Positions 22,638-34,500 of a stretch of DNA of 64,000 bases are shown here, one piece after another. The translations under genes and the position numbers were made by a program. The stretch comes from Peltaster fructicola. Taxonomy: Eukaryota > Ascomycota > Dothideomycetes. Location of the stretch: positions 3,472,001 through 3,536,000 of the forward strand of contig CP051139.1 in the NCBI GenBank assembly GCA_001592805.2, written 5' to 3'. Positions within the stretch are counted from its first letter, which is position 1, and every line of letters starts with the position of its first letter. The notes beneath the pieces are model-generated. The model made no database searches, was not told where the DNA came from, and saw only the letters and a list, made by a program, of their open reading frames with translations.

Positions 22638-23702
22638 TCATTTCGATAGGACATTCATCATCCACTCATAGATCTGTGCAAGTCAGTCATGCTCACGAGT
22701 TCTGGTTCACTGAGTAGAACATACCGCCCACTGGACCGCATTGACGATGAAGGCTCTAGCACTGCATACGCCAAGACCACGGAAGAACACTGCGATGCCT
22801 TCCGACCGATACGCTTCAAGAGCGATTTGGGTGGTTGTAGGTCTGTTCTTCTTCGCTGCTTCTGGTAACAACGGCCTCGTCTCTGCGTCTAGGGTCCTCG
22901 TTGCCTGCGACACATGGTATGTATGCGTTTGCACTCGAGTCTTTATCACGTCTATGGGGAAATCAGCTACGGCCCGGAAGGTCGCTCAGGATGCATACCG
23001 AGAGGAAAGACTGAAGCCCAGGTCACGACTCCTGCTATTCCACCGCACAGCAGGACCTTGAGTGCCTGCATATGAACGTCGTCATCTTCTGCGGCTAGCC
23101 GTCGCTTGCACACTTCATACGACCAAAAGCTGGAAAGACATAACTTAGCCTTTGCGCTGGCTGTGACAGCAATGGATGACCTACTAGAAACCATAGCCTA
23201 CTGAGTCACGGAGACTTGTGACACCTCCACCGAGGTATAAGCCGCGGATTCCTGAAGTCCTCCATATGTCCTTGGCGACCTGCAATGATGATATCGGAGG
23301 GTTGCTGACTTGTGCTTGACACTTCACCAACTCCGTTGGCGCCGACACTATGAAGGTAGCCAGACCTCCAAGTGCTCCAGCAGTCCATAGACTCAGAGCA
23401 GTCGGATGCTCCGGTGTCTCACCGTATCCAACGCCTTCCAACAAGGCGAGACTGCGATTGTATGTGACAAACAGTAACGCATTCAAGGCTCCATACCCAA
23501 GAATCGGTGCAGCTGTTCCCCGAACCAGAGCCGACCACCGATCGAAATGACGAGTCCAGCCAAGAGACTGGGTGGTCTCTTGACTGTTGAGCAACGGACG
23601 AGTAGGACCTGCTTGTATACGAGTCTTCAACAAATCCAACGGGTTGCCGATGACAATGCCCACTGCTCCAGAGACGTATCCGGCCACAAAATCTGCAGAC
23701 AT
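22638..23702 (-). CDS. Mitochondrial carrier (SLC25) protein, four exons
   Basis: Inner-membrane solute carrier, about 303 aa. Exons 23185-23702, 22999-23129, 22725-22951 and 22638-22673 join in frame with 47-55 nt introns. The three repeat signatures are present: NPLDLLKTRIQ (repeat 1), APTELVKCQAQ (repeat 2, with Glu at the usual acidic position) and FPLDVIKTRVQ (repeat 3, created across an intron). The pattern GYGALNALLFVTYNR and the second-repeat APTELVK resemble the carnitine/ornithine/basic amino acid branch, but the substrate cannot be assigned from motifs alone. The start is the ATG at 23702; the protein starts directly with the first transmembrane helix and has no presequence, as is normal for carriers. 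The last exon supplies 11 residues and the stop. Confidence 0.9.
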
Positions 23703-24065
23703 CACCCAATGTCCATGCAGCGAGATTTCGCATCTGCCTCTAGATCACGTCGTGCTGTGAGAATGCGTGACATTACCGCGAGAGTGGAGCATTGTGGGTG
23801 GCGTGATATCGTGGCTGGAATATTGTACTAAAGAGAATGAAGCTCGGGCTCTAAAGTGATGACTACATCATGTCTACGCCTCATGACCGCACCTATACCG
23901 TTGCCAAAAGACAGCCTCCAATGCCACGATGCCATTCACAAGCTTGAATGCACAGTTTGACACACGATTCTTTCGGCAACCACGCAACAGGTGCATACCA
24001 GACGCGAGCACAACTACTACGAGCTTTTGATCAATGTTACGACAGCTCGAAGCAATTTACCTTTC
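23703..24065. promoter_or_regulatory. Divergent intergenic region, carrier / NYN gene
   Basis: 363 bp between divergent starts. No coding frame with an ATG is supported. The frame of the NYN gene is open upstream of its first ATG, but without an ATG. Confidence 0.4.
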
Positions 24066-26000
24066 ATGAGCACGCCACAGCAGAATAAGCCCTGGGATCT
24101 TTCTCATGTGCTCGACCTCGTCAACGCTCTGTCGTCGCCGTCGCCTACGACTCAGCTCGACAGCAATGATTACTTGACAGTCAAGGCAGCACCTATCACG
24201 AACAATGATCGCATCAGCGGCATCGACAGTAAGGACTTTGCCTCAAAGCCCGCGGCAAGTCTGGGCGATTTTGGCGAGATATGGCACTTCCTAGGCACGC
24301 AACCGCTTGTTAAGGCTGAGATTGGGCCCACGGTGAACTCTAGTACACACCCCACAGACACATTCACAAGCAAATCGGACTACACATCTGACGGGGCCGT
24401 CAGATATGGCTCGCGTACAAAAGGGAGTAAAAGAGTCACGTGGAAGGAAGAAACCAGTGCAGATGAGCCAGACCCCGAGTCGGCTTCGGAGCGGTCACAT
24501 CAGTCCATGCTGGACGTACCAAAGCTCACCAAGTCACAACGAAAGAAGCAGAACAGGAGAGAAAGAAAGGCGAAAGAGGCATCACTTGGACAGGGTACAG
24601 TATCGGAGTCTGAGGCAGACAACGTCTGGTCTGCAACTCCTGCTCGTAAGGCGAGTACTCATGCTGTCCCTACGCAGCCAGCACGTGTCTACAACTTGCG
24701 CCCAAGGCACAATTCGGCCATACCCAGCGCGAATGGAGCAGCACACGAATCGAAAGAGAACGGTCTACCAGCAAAGCATAACGGGGATGTCCACATCACA
24801 CGCGCAGGATCCCCTTTACTAGCTCGACCTGAGGTGGGCTTCCGGCAAAGATCACAGCCATTGCCTGCATCACAGCAGGATGACGCATCACACAAATGGC
24901 CCGTCCCAATTGCCACAGCTAGTAACAGCGTCAACATGTTCTTACCAGCATCTGTTTCTCCTGGAAATGCCACGTCCCGAAACATGTCAACAATGGAACC
25001 CACCTTCTCAGACCCTGCAGCGAAGGCTGTCCTGGCTGTCCAGGCTGCACAGACAGAGCTGCAGGGTATTGTCAACTTCAACACAATCCCACAACGACAA
25101 CCAGCTATCACTCCGAAGATTGTTCGTACAGGAGACGATCGCCACTGGGCGCTTCTGTTGAAGTTGCTCCATGAGTTTGGTGAGGATCGCAAACATCTAG
25201 TCGCGCCTATGAATCTTACTACACACAACAACCACGACGCCGGCATACACGTCTTTGTCGATGCTAGCAATATCTTCATTGGTTTTAACGATCAATTGAA
25301 GAAATCACGCGGGATCCCACTCACCGCAAGAGTACCTCCTGTCAGTCTGTCTTTCGACGGCTTAGCTCTGTTGATGGAGCGAAGACGACCTGTAGCGAAA
25401 CGAGTACTTGCAGGCTCAACGCCACACATACCAGCTTTCGATAAAGCGAAAGCCGTCGGCTACGAATGCAATATATTGGAAAAGGTCTACAAAGCAAGAG
25501 AGCTCACGGAAAGACAGATCTACTTTCGAGATGTAGATCGACGGCATTATGGGCGTGCGAAAGCAGCTCGTAGCTCGCATGGAAGTGCTGGCCTGCCCTC
25601 TACATCACCTTCCAACGGATATTTGTCAGGCACAGATGATCATAATGGGACCATGAGTGGCTCCGAAACGACAACCGCCGGTCCTCAGTATGCACCTGCA
25701 AAGATGATTGAGCAAGGTGTTGACGAGATTCTACACCTGAAGATTGCACACTCCGTCATGGACTATCAGAAGCCTGCGACCATGGTTCTTGCTACTGGCG
25801 ATGCTGCACAAGCAGAGTACAGCGATGGTTTCATGGCAATGGTAGAGCGTGCACTGAAACAAGGATGGAAAGTTGAGCTTGTGTCATGGAGCAAGAATAT
25901 CAGCTCTATGTACCTGCAGACTTCCTTCAGGCAGAGATGGGGCGATCACTTCCGTGTCATCTTCCTCGATGACTATGCAGAAGAACTGCTCGATATGTAG
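24066..26000 (+). CDS. NYN-domain (PIN-like nuclease fold) protein
   Basis: About 644 aa, single exon. Residues 1-330 are disordered, rich in Ser/Thr, with a basic segment (KSQRKKQNRRERKAKE) that could be a nuclear or RNA-binding signal. From about 395 comes GIHVFVDASNIFIGF, where the Asp after FV is the first acidic residue expected in a NYN/PIN-type nuclease, followed by RVLAGSTP and the late motif ATMVLATGDAAQAEYSDGF, whose TGD..AEYS gives the second acidic cluster, then GWKVELVSWSKNISSMYL. This arrangement fits a NYN domain split by a Ser/Gly-rich insertion of roughly 60 residues. Such proteins are predicted RNases; fungal members of this type are mostly uncharacterised. Start at 24066 is the first ATG in frame. 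Confidence 0.82.
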   Translation: MSTPQQNKPWDLSHVLDLVNALSSPSPTTQLDSNDYLTVKAAPITNNDRISGIDSKDFASKPAASLGDFGEIWHFLGTQPLVKAEIGPTVNSSTHPTDTFTSKSDYTSDGAVRYGSRTKGSKRVTWKEETSADEPDPESASERSHQSMLDVPKLTKSQRKKQNRRERKAKEASLGQGTVSESEADNVWSATPARKASTHAVPTQPARVYNLRPRHNSAIPSANGAAHESKENGLPAKHNGDVHITRAGSPLLARPEVGFRQRSQPLPASQQDDASHKWPVPIATASNSVNMFLPASVSPGNATSRNMSTMEPTFSDPAAKAVLAVQAAQTELQGIVNFNTIPQRQPAITPKIVRTGDDRHWALLLKLLHEFGEDRKHLVAPMNLTTHNNHDAGIHVFVDASNIFIGFNDQLKKSRGIPLTARVPPVSLSFDGLALLMERRRPVAKRVLAGSTPHIPAFDKAKAVGYECNILEKVYKARELTERQIYFRDVDRRHYGRAKAARSSHGSAGLPSTSPSNGYLSGTDDHNGTMSGSETTTAGPQYAPAKMIEQGVDEILHLKIAHSVMDYQKPATMVLATGDAAQAEYSDGFMAMVERALKQGWKVELVSWSKNISSMYLQTSFRQRWGDHFRVIFLDDYAEELLDM

Positions 26001-26158
26001 CCGTGAAACAATGCCCTGTGCAACCATCTACGTACTCCTGCCATTGTCGTTCGCTCAAATTAGATGAGGTGCTGCTGCGATGGCAGAGTTGTCGTCGATA
26101 TCCTGATAGCACGAACAGGCATACGCCTTTGTTAGATCGCAAACCTAGCCTAGTATCT

Positions 26159-26755
26159 TCACTGACTATGTGCGTAGACTCTGCACAATTCGCTGGTCCC
26201 TCCACAAGGGAGACCTATCATGAATGTGGGTGAGTAGACTGACCCGTATCGGATGTCGTAGTCTGTATAGCTCATCATTGGCTCCCCACTCCACTTTGGA
26301 GGTCCTCTATCGCTGAGATGCGTGCCTGCTCTGGGATCGACGACTCCGTTTGGAAAGTGTACCTGAGATGTGGATACAAAAGTGGAAGTCTGGATACTTG
26401 TGGTGCTGCTCGTTCCAACGCTTGGATCTTGAGATTGTATGACTTCTTGAGAAGGGCTCCAGTGATTGGTGTGAACTTGATAGACAACATTACGCGGATT
26501 GATGAATGGAAGCGGTGGAGGTTGATGATATGGTAGCATTTGAGCGGCCGATTTTGCCAGGCAGTCACTCGAGACAATGCTTGGAACCTCGCACCTGCTC
26601 TGTGCTTCCTGATAATGGTCATGTGCAGGTGCATCAACGGAGCAGTGCTGTACTTCCTCTCGTGGAGAATTGATGGGAGTGATGACACCATGCTGCCAAC
26701 GAGCATTGCTTGAGTGCAGACTCCTGTCGACCAGTGAAGCTAGCGGAGGAGGCAT
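26159..26755 (-). CDS. Hypothetical Ser/Pro-rich protein
   Basis: An ATG-started frame of about 198 aa. It begins MPPPLASLVDRSLHSSNARW and is low in charged clusters, rich in Ser, Pro, Thr, Gln and His, with no hydrophobic segment, so probably disordered. I recognise no domain. The amino-acid mix looks more like coding sequence than a shadow frame. The last 20 or so codons may be wrong: a GTCAGT donor-like site near 26245 could end an exon, but I found no intron of normal length. It lies tail-to-tail with the NYN gene (158 bp apart). Confidence 0.45.
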   Translation of the reverse strand: MPPPLASLVDRSLHSSNARWQHGVITPINSPREEVQHCSVDAPAHDHYQEAQSRCEVPSIVSSDCLAKSAAQMLPYHQPPPLPFINPRNVVYQVHTNHWSPSQEVIQSQDPSVGTSSTTSIQTSTFVSTSQVHFPNGVVDPRAGTHLSDRGPPKWSGEPMMSYTDYDIRYGSVYSPTFMIGLPCGGTSELCRVYAHSQ

Positions 26756-27159
26756 TGCGACATATGCCAGGTATTCAATTCGATGCCTGAGCAGCACTTT
26801 GTGGTCGAAAAGAAGGTACAGCGCGGGCGCGGCTTGAGCTGAGGTCTAGTGTGCCTGAGCGCAGTACTCATTTGCGAAGAGATAGTCGCAGCAAGGCTGT
26901 AGCGAGGAATGTCAGCTTAGTCAATCCTAGACGAAGATGGAAACACCAGTAGGAAGTGCAGTGAAAGAAGAAGAGTTGTGGTGAGTGGGGTTTGTAGAAT
27001 TGTAGGAGGACCGCTCATGCTAACACGTGATATGTCATACGCATCGACTCACCATGCATACTCCGCTGTCCCAGACAAGTAACATCGAGAGTGAATGTGC
27101 AGGTCTTCTCGTCCGGAAGTTTTGCATCTCCTATTCGTAGCTTGCTGGTACATCTGTCA
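26756..27159. other. Intergenic region between two minus-strand genes
   Basis: About 400 bp upstream of the Ser/Pro-rich protein and downstream of IMP3. Nothing coding is supported; it probably carries the promoter and leader of the former. Confidence 0.4.
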
Positions 27160-27771
27160 TCATAGCAGGTCGAAGTCGTCAAGCTTGTCGCGGTACTGTA
27201 GGATGTTGCGCTTAATCTTTGACGAGTCGACCCACGTCACAAAGTCTTCCATATTCCTGGTCACTATGTCAGACATGTCGGCGCCCACGTATGAGATTAC
27301 TCACCTGTTGACCAGGAAGGCAGAATCGGTCACGACCTCTGTGCCCACCCTAACATGGCCTTGCTCAATGAAGCGGTTTGCAGTCGACACATGCTCTGCC
27401 ATGCGAAGTCTCGTCATTACGACACCGAGCCGGCGGCGACAGAATGCAGAGACTGTGATCTTCTTCTCAACATCACTAAGCTTGCCCTTGCCTCCACCAC
27501 CAATGCCAAGCAAGCCCATATCATGCAGCTTCTCAAGCAAGTTATCCTCCTGCTTGCGTCGGAACTGCGACTCTGGAGGCAGGAGTGCAAGACGATGCGC
27601 GAGATGACGGATCTGACCTGCCAATTTGTTGTATGATGTGTAGTCGGCAGCGTTCGATACAGAGTAGCGTCGGATGACTTCGGCGGAGCGATGCGCTACA
27701 TCTGATGGATAGTTGACGAAGTCGACCTTGCGCAGGAGCTTCTGCTCATGATGCTTCAACTTCCGGACCAT
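27160..27771 (-). CDS. IMP3: U3 snoRNP protein Imp3
   Basis: Component, with Imp4 and Mpp10, of the complex that helps U3 snoRNA pair with pre-rRNA in the nucleolus. Two exons (27305-27771 and 27160-27256; 48-nt intron) give about 187 aa. The start [20 protein letters not shown] is almost diagnostic of Imp3. The S4-like RNA-binding domain follows: [40 protein letters not shown]. The second exon supplies [19 protein letters not shown] and the acidic ending DDFDLL, present across eukaryotes. It is divergent from HIS7, with 211 bp between start codons. Confidence 0.97.
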
Positions 27772-27905
27772 GATAACGTTGATCTGCCCTTCGGGAGTGA
27801 TGGTTAATTAGGACGACGTGAAGTCGATGTAGAGCTGAAATTTGCATGTGTCGCACGAGTCATGCTGGTGGCTCTCGAAAGTACGATGGTGAATATCTTC
27901 CTCAA

Positions 27906-27912
27906 TGAGTCA
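27906..27912. promoter_or_regulatory. Gcn4/CPC1-type site upstream of HIS7
   Basis: A perfect TGAGTCA palindrome-type heptamer lies 71 bp before the HIS7 start codon, inside the 211-bp IMP3-HIS7 promoter. Gcn4 (CPC1/CpcA in filamentous fungi) binds TGASTCA and activates amino-acid genes, including histidine synthesis, under starvation. Motif seen; function inferred. Confidence 0.65.
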
Positions 27913-27982
27913 CTTATCCTCGAGTATTCGCTGTTGCAAGTTGCTTTGACGACCGTAGTCGTATGTCAAAGCCTAGGCAATC

Positions 27983-29683
27983 ATGCCTACTGTCCACCTA
28001 CTCGATTACGCCGCAGGCAACATTCGCTCGCTGGTCAATGCCATTGAAAAGCTTGGGTGGGATGTGAAGTGGGTGAAAACGCCTGACGATGTAGCAAACG
28101 CAGAGGTATCACGAACGCAAGCATGCTATTGAGATACTGATTGCTGACAGGCAGCATGACAGAAATTGATCCTGCCTGGTGTTGGCCATTTTGGACATTG
28201 TCTTTCTCAATTCTCCAGTGCTGGCTTCGCTGAACCAGTCAAGAAGCACATCGCATCAGGCAAGCCTTTTATGGGCATATGTGTTGGCCTACAAGCACTT
28301 TTCGAGGGCTCGGCAGAAGCTCCAGATGTCCCTGGGTTGGCCATAACCAAAGGTCGACTCAAGCGATTCCGAAATGACGAGAAGAGCGTTCCACACATAG
28401 GCTGGAACTCGGCCACAACGATCGGTGGCGGATCAGACAGTACTGAAAGTGTGTATGGCCTTCGACCGAGCAGCAAGTACTACTACGTGCACTCCTACGC
28501 CGTCCCATATCAACCAAATCAGCTAGAAGCAGACGGGTGGAAGGTAGCCACTGCACAGTATGGCAGCGAGCGATTTATTGGTGCCATTGCGAAGGGCAAC
28601 GTGCTTGCCACACAATTCCATCCTGAGAAGAGCGGCGCCGCTGGTCTGCGTGTCATCCAAGCTTTCCTCACTGGCCAAGTGCAGGGCCAGTTGCCGCCGA
28701 ACCTTCAATCGATCCCGAGTGGGTTGACACGACGCATCATCGCTTGCCTGGATGTGAGGACCAACGACCACGGCGACTTGGTGGTGACGAAGGGTGATCA
28801 ATACGACGTTCGCGAGAAGTCTAACAACGCAGTTCGCAACCTTGGAAAGCCGGTACAAAAGGCGCAACAATATTATGAGCAAGGTGCAGATGAGGTGACC
28901 TTCCTCAACATCACCTCGTTCCGAGACACGCCCCTGAGGGACTTGCCCATGCTAGAAGTTCTTCGACAAGCCTCTGCAACAACCTTCGTGCCGCTGACAA
29001 TTGGTGGTGGCATCAGAGACACGCATGACCCAGAGACAGACCGGACAGTACCGGCATTGGAAGTGGCAACCTTGTATTTCAAGTCTGGTGCTGACAAAGT
29101 GTCTATCGGGTCAGATGCTGTGACAGCAGCAGAGCAATACTACACTAACAACATGCAATTATCAGGGAAGACGGCAATCGAGACTATCAGCAGAGCCTAC
29201 GGTGCACAAGCTGTCGTCGTTTCTGTGGATCCGAAACGTGTCTATGTTGCTGATCCGACCACGACAACGCACGCCTGGCTTCAGACACCATACGCTGGTC
29301 CCAATGGCGAGAAGTATTGCTGGTACGCCTGCACAATCAAGGGAGGGCGGGAAACTCGAGATCTTGATGTCATACAACTTGTGACGGCCGTCGAAGCCAT
29401 GGGCGCGGGTGAGATCCTCCTCAACTGCATCGACAAGGATGGCACAAATTCGGGCTTCGACCTGGAGCTCGTCAATAGTGTCAAAGCAGCCGTGAAGATC
29501 CCGGTCATTGCATCTTCCGGTGCAGGAAACTCAGCACACTTTGCAGAAGTTTTTGACAAGACGAGCGTGGATGCTGCGTTAGGTGCTGGTATGTTTCACA
29601 GGAACGAGTGGACCGTTAAGCAGGTCAAGGAAGATCTTGCACGACAGGGTCTGCTTGTGCGACCATTCGAAGACGTAGTCTAG
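27983..29683 (+). CDS. HIS7: Imidazole glycerol phosphate synthase (HisHF fusion)
   Basis: Bifunctional enzyme for steps five and six of histidine synthesis: the N-terminal glutaminase makes ammonia used by the C-terminal cyclase to form imidazole glycerol phosphate and AICAR. Two exons (27983-28105 and 28163-29683) give about 547 aa. Glutaminase: [15 protein letters not shown] at the start, PGVGHFGHC, the nucleophile Cys in MGICVGLQ (about residue 81), and His in QFHPEKSG. Cyclase from about 230: RIIACLDVR with its catalytic Asp, TIGGGIRD, and the second catalytic Asp within [11 protein letters not shown]. The 57-nt intron must end at 28162, since an earlier AG would give a TGA. A TGAGTCA site lies upstream. 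Confidence 0.97.
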
Positions 29684-29890
29684 TGACAAAACACAATGAC
29701 AGAAGGCTTGAATGGTATCGAACGTTATCACTGTCTGTGGCACACTCAGTATTCAATAGAACGCGCTCTCGACCGCTAGACACCTGCTGGAATGCAAGGA
29801 CAGTCATGAATGATTGATGTCTGCATGCCGTATCTCAAGTTTGCTCTGGTGCATAACACTACAGCTAGCATACCCACGCGGCTGAGTCTC

Positions 29891-30625
29891 TCACTCACTA
29901 ATATCCATGTCGTCCTCGTCCTCGTCGCTTGTTATGTCCCGCGTAGTAACCTTACCATCCTGTCTCGTTCGTTGGACTGCCATGCTGCGAGTGGCATTGA
30001 AACGAAAATTGCTTGGAGACGCCAGCCGTGGAGAAGGCATTGGACCATGTAGATCATCGTCGTGATCCTTTGTCTTCCGTCGAAGCCTTCGAGCAGAGCT
30101 CAATAGATCATGGTCGTCCATAGCATCCGGATCTGTCACGTCAGAGTCGCTCTTGATGCTTGTACTGTGAGATCGTTTCACAGGACGATTGGCGAGTCGC
30201 TTGCTCAGTCGTCGTTCTCTTCGGACTCTGCGCATCTTAGCTTCGCCGACCTTGTCCTCACACTGCAACTGTGACAAGCGGTTGGAGATGTTGTTATCGG
30301 AGTCTCCATCCGAGTCACTTATGTCACTCATGTACGAATTGCTGTCAAACTCTTCTAGCTCGTCTGGATAGACAAGCTCTATATCAGTTGGATAATCCGG
30401 ATGCCCTTCTGCCAGCTCTTGCACAATGATGGTATCCGGTACCTCGCTAAGCGCAGTGCCTTTCTTTGCCGGCGAAACGGTTTCGGTGGGGTGGATGGAC
30501 GGAGCTGGAGAATCTGCTCTTTGCAGACGAGCTTTGTTGCGACTTGGTGTATAAGGTGGAGTCTGGGGTCTGGTCTTGCTTGCCCGCTCCATATCAGCAG
30601 CCTTAAGGCTAAATGCTGAGGGCAT
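29891..30625 (-). CDS. Uncharacterised acidic/basic disordered protein
   Basis: About 244 aa, starting at the ATG at 30625 (the frame is open further upstream without an ATG). It is highly charged and apparently disordered: a Pro/Arg N-terminus (TRPQTPPYTPSRNKARLQR), an acidic middle (YPDELEEFDSNSYMSDISDSDGDSD), a basic stretch (MRRVRRERRLSKRLANRP) and an acidic end (SDEDEDDMDISE). There is no globular domain or membrane segment. Composition suggests a nuclear or chromatin-related protein, but that is a guess. It lies tail-to-tail with HIS7. Confidence 0.7.
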   Translation of the reverse strand: MPSAFSLKAADMERASKTRPQTPPYTPSRNKARLQRADSPAPSIHPTETVSPAKKGTALSEVPDTIIVQELAEGHPDYPTDIELVYPDELEEFDSNSYMSDISDSDGDSDNNISNRLSQLQCEDKVGEAKMRRVRRERRLSKRLANRPVKRSHSTSIKSDSDVTDPDAMDDHDLLSSARRLRRKTKDHDDDLHGPMPSPRLASPSNFRFNATRSMAVQRTRQDGKVTTRDITSDEDEDDMDISE

Positions 30626-31579
30626 TTTCAGTGTTGTGCTTGCTTGCTTGCGATAAGAGCTCAATGCGCATTCAGGGGTGCTTCGTCGTCGTGCGCCTGG
30701 GCTGCAGCGATCGTTGTTTGTGATATTTGAAGTTCTTGACCCGTGTAGCTCTTGATCTCATTGTTGTTCCTGTCAGCAAGTCTTGTGCGGGCGCGCAATG
30801 TCTGATATGCCGATATGTACGTCTGCAGCGTGAATCACGAGAGTGTACAATGCAAGGAAAGGGACGAGAACAGGGAGAGCTTGCTGTTAAATTGGAATGT
30901 TGAAATACAACCCGAACGACTCAGACTTTTGGGCAGCAACGGAAAAGTAAAAACGCCGAAGGAGCACCACGGCAGCAGCCTGGTTCTGATGCAGGTGGAA
31001 GTGCGGCTGCGCTCTGCGTGTTGGGCCGTTAACTGACGCTGTAGCCACCGCTCTGTTCTTTGACGCCTGAGCCGTGGAATGTGATGGAGGAAGATGTACA
31101 GAAGTACAGCAGAAGAGCATGGGAAAGCAGCTGGCTACAGGTCAGAGACTGGTCCCACCCTTCACATCTTGCACGGAGAAGATCGGGCAGTCCTGTGTGC
31201 TCCCAGACACTTCTCTTGCATGTGAGATGCGACATTGCGCGCTACAGATGCAGCCGGTGGACTCGTGTTACGATGAATGAAGTGTTGTTGATGATGAGGG
31301 AGTTCGTGACTGCCAGAAGAGAGATGGTCGTCAATTGGTCAAGGCTCTGTTGGTCGCGGCGGGCGCGCGCGAGTCAGAAAGCCAGCTTGCTTCAATGTAG
31401 GGGATTCTTGAGATCGTTATTTCGACGGAGCCACGACCACAACATCACACTCCTTAAGCGACCGCTCGGTACATCGCGATACCTGAAGAAGCCACCCAGC
31501 TAGAGCAAAGGTGCACAGTACGTGGCTTGGAGGGTTTGTCAATGCCTGGAACTGTGGCACGCCCAAAACATAGCCCACC
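30626..31579. promoter_or_regulatory. Divergent intergenic region, unknown gene / alpha-COP
   Basis: About 950 bp between divergent genes. Short frames only, none with family resemblance. Likely promoters and leaders. Confidence 0.45.
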
Positions 31580-34500
31580 ATGACTTCCACCTCTCCAAAC
31601 ATGCTCACCAAGTTTGTGAGTCTAGGCTGGGCAAAGATGCGATCTCGCACACTGACATCGTTGTAGGAGTCCAAGTCCTCTCGCGCCAAAGGCATCGCTT
31701 TCCACCCCAAGCGACCATGGATACTGGTGTCGCTCCATTCTTCGACGATCCAGTTATGGGACTACCGCATGGGTACACTTATAGACCGATTCGAAGAGCA
31801 CGATGGCCCCGTTCGAGGCATAGATTTCCACAAGACACAGCCGCTGTTCGTTTCCGGTGGCGATGACTACAAGATCAAGGTCTGGAGCTATCAGACTAGG
31901 CGGTGTCTGTTCACATTGAGTGGTCATCTTGACTACGTGCGCACAGTCTTCTTCCACCACGAGCTGCCATGGATTCTTTCAGCCTCTGACGATCAGACTA
32001 TCAGGATATGGAACTGGCAAAATCGATCGCTGATCTGCACTATGACCGGCCACAACCACTACGCAATGTGTGCACAATTCCACCCTAAGGAAGATTTGAT
32101 CGTTTCCGCCTCACTCGATCAATCTGTAAGAGTTTGGGACATCTCAGGCCTGCGAAAGAAGCACTCAGCGCCAACCTCAATGTCCTTTGAAGACCAGATG
32201 GCACGGTCATCACAAGCCAACCAGGCAGATATGTTTGGAAACACGGATGCTGTGGTCAAATTTGTACTGGAGGGTCATGATCGAGGTGTCAACTGGGTGG
32301 CTTTCCATCCCACATTGCCTTTGATCGTGTCAGCAGGCGACGATCGATTGGTCAAGCTCTGGCGTATGAGCGAGACAAAAGCTTGGGAGGTTGATACATG
32401 CAGAGGACACTTCCAGAACGCTTCAGCATGCTTGTTTCATCCTCATCAGGATCTTATCCTCTCTGTCGGCGAGGACAAGACCATCAGAGTCTGGGATCTG
32501 AACAAGCGCACGTCGGTGCAAAGCTTTAAGCGTGAAGATGACCGGTTTTGGGTGATTGCCGCACATCCAGAGATTAATCTCTTCGCTGCTGGTCATGACA
32601 ATGGTGTCATGGTCTTCAAGCTTGAGAGAGAACGACCTGCATCAGCAGTGCACCAGAATCAGCTCTTCTTTATCACCAAGGAAAAGCACGTGCGTTCTTA
32701 TGACTTCAACAAGAACGCCGAGAGCCCATCCATGCTATCACTCAAGAAGCTCGGATCACCATGGCAGCCACCGCGAACATTGTCATACAACCCTGCGGAG
32801 CGTGCCGTGCTCGTCACGTCTCCTGCTGACAATGGCGTATACGAGCTTATTCACCTTCCCAAGGACGCATCTGGCGCAGTGGAACCTACGAACACCATGC
32901 GTGGTGCAGGCAGTTCAGCAGTCTTTGTTGCTCGTAATCGCTTTGCCGTCTTCAACCAGACCAACCAGCAGATCGACATCAAGGATCTATCGAACTCTTC
33001 CACGAAGACTATTAAACCGCCAACAGGCACCGTTGAGATGTTCTTCGGTGGTACTGGATGTCTTCTCCTGATCACTGCAACGCACGTATACCTCTACGAC
33101 ATTCAGCAGAAGAAGCAACTTGCTGACTTGGCTGTCGCTGGTGTCAAATACGTCGTCTGGTCAACCGACGGTCTCTATGCTGCTCTCCTCAGCAAGCACA
33201 ACGTCACGATTGTCACCAAGTCACTTGAGCAGGTCAGCACACTGCATGAGACCATCAGAATCAAGAGCGCTTGCTGGGATGATGCTGGCGTTCTTCTTTA
33301 CTCAACTCTGAACCACGTCAAGTACACGTTGATGAACGGCGACAATGGTATCGTCCGCACACTGGAGCAGACCGTATATCTTGTGCGCGTCAAGGGTAGA
33401 AGCTTATACTGCCTCGACCGTGCAGCCAAGCCTCGAGTGTTCACAATTGATCCTACAGAGTATCGTTTCAAGCTTGCTTTGGTCAAACGACATTACGACG
33501 AGATGCTCAACATAATCAAGACTTCAAGTCTTGTGGGACAAAGCATCATTTCCTACGTCCAAAAGAAAGGCTACCCAGAGATCGCCTTGCAGTTCGTACA
33601 GGATGCGCAAACACGATTCGAGCTTGCCCTTGAGTGCGGCAATCTCGAAGTTGCCGTCGAAATGGCAAAGCAGTTGGATCGACCAAAGCTGTGGCAGCGG
33701 TTGAGCGCCGAAGCCTTGTCGCACGGAAATCACCAGATCGTCGAGATGACATACCAGAAACTGCAGAACTTTGACAAGCTCTCCTTCTTGTATCTCATCA
33801 CTGGTGATGGTGCCAAATTACAGAGAATGGCCAAGATCGCAGAACACCGTGGCGACATGACAAGCAGGTTCCAAAATGCACTGTATCTCGGCGACGTCCA
33901 GAGCAGGATTGAGATGTTGAAAGAGGTAGACCAATATCCTCTTGCATATATGACAGCCAAGGCAAACGGTCTGACGGAGGAGTGTGAGTCGATTCTCGAG
34001 GCCGCAGGTGTCACAGAGGACGAGCTCACACTCCCTACACTTGGTCAGGCAAATGCACCCGCCAGAACTGTTGTACAGACATTCAAGTCCAACTGGCCTG
34101 TCAAGCCTACCGGCGCAAGCTCATTCGAGAAGGCTCTCATGGGCGAAAGTGAAGAGCCAGCTGCAGTCGAGAGCAACGGTTTTGCTGATGATGATCTCCT
34201 AGCACAGGAAGACGATGTTGATGGCAGTGGCGCACTCGAAGAGGCCGATGAAGATGATGCTGCTGCCGGCTGGGACATGGGTGACGACTCACTACCAGAT
34301 GCTGGCGAAGATTTCGTCAACGTGGAGGCTGCCGAAGCTGGCGCAGGTAGCAGTGAGGCCGATATCTGGACTCGCAATTCGCCATTGGCTGCCGATCATG
34401 CTGCTGGTGGAAGCTTCGACACTGCTATGAACCTGCTCAGCAGGCAGATCGGCGCAGTGAACTTCGCACCTCTTGAGTCCCGCTTCTTGGATATTTACAC

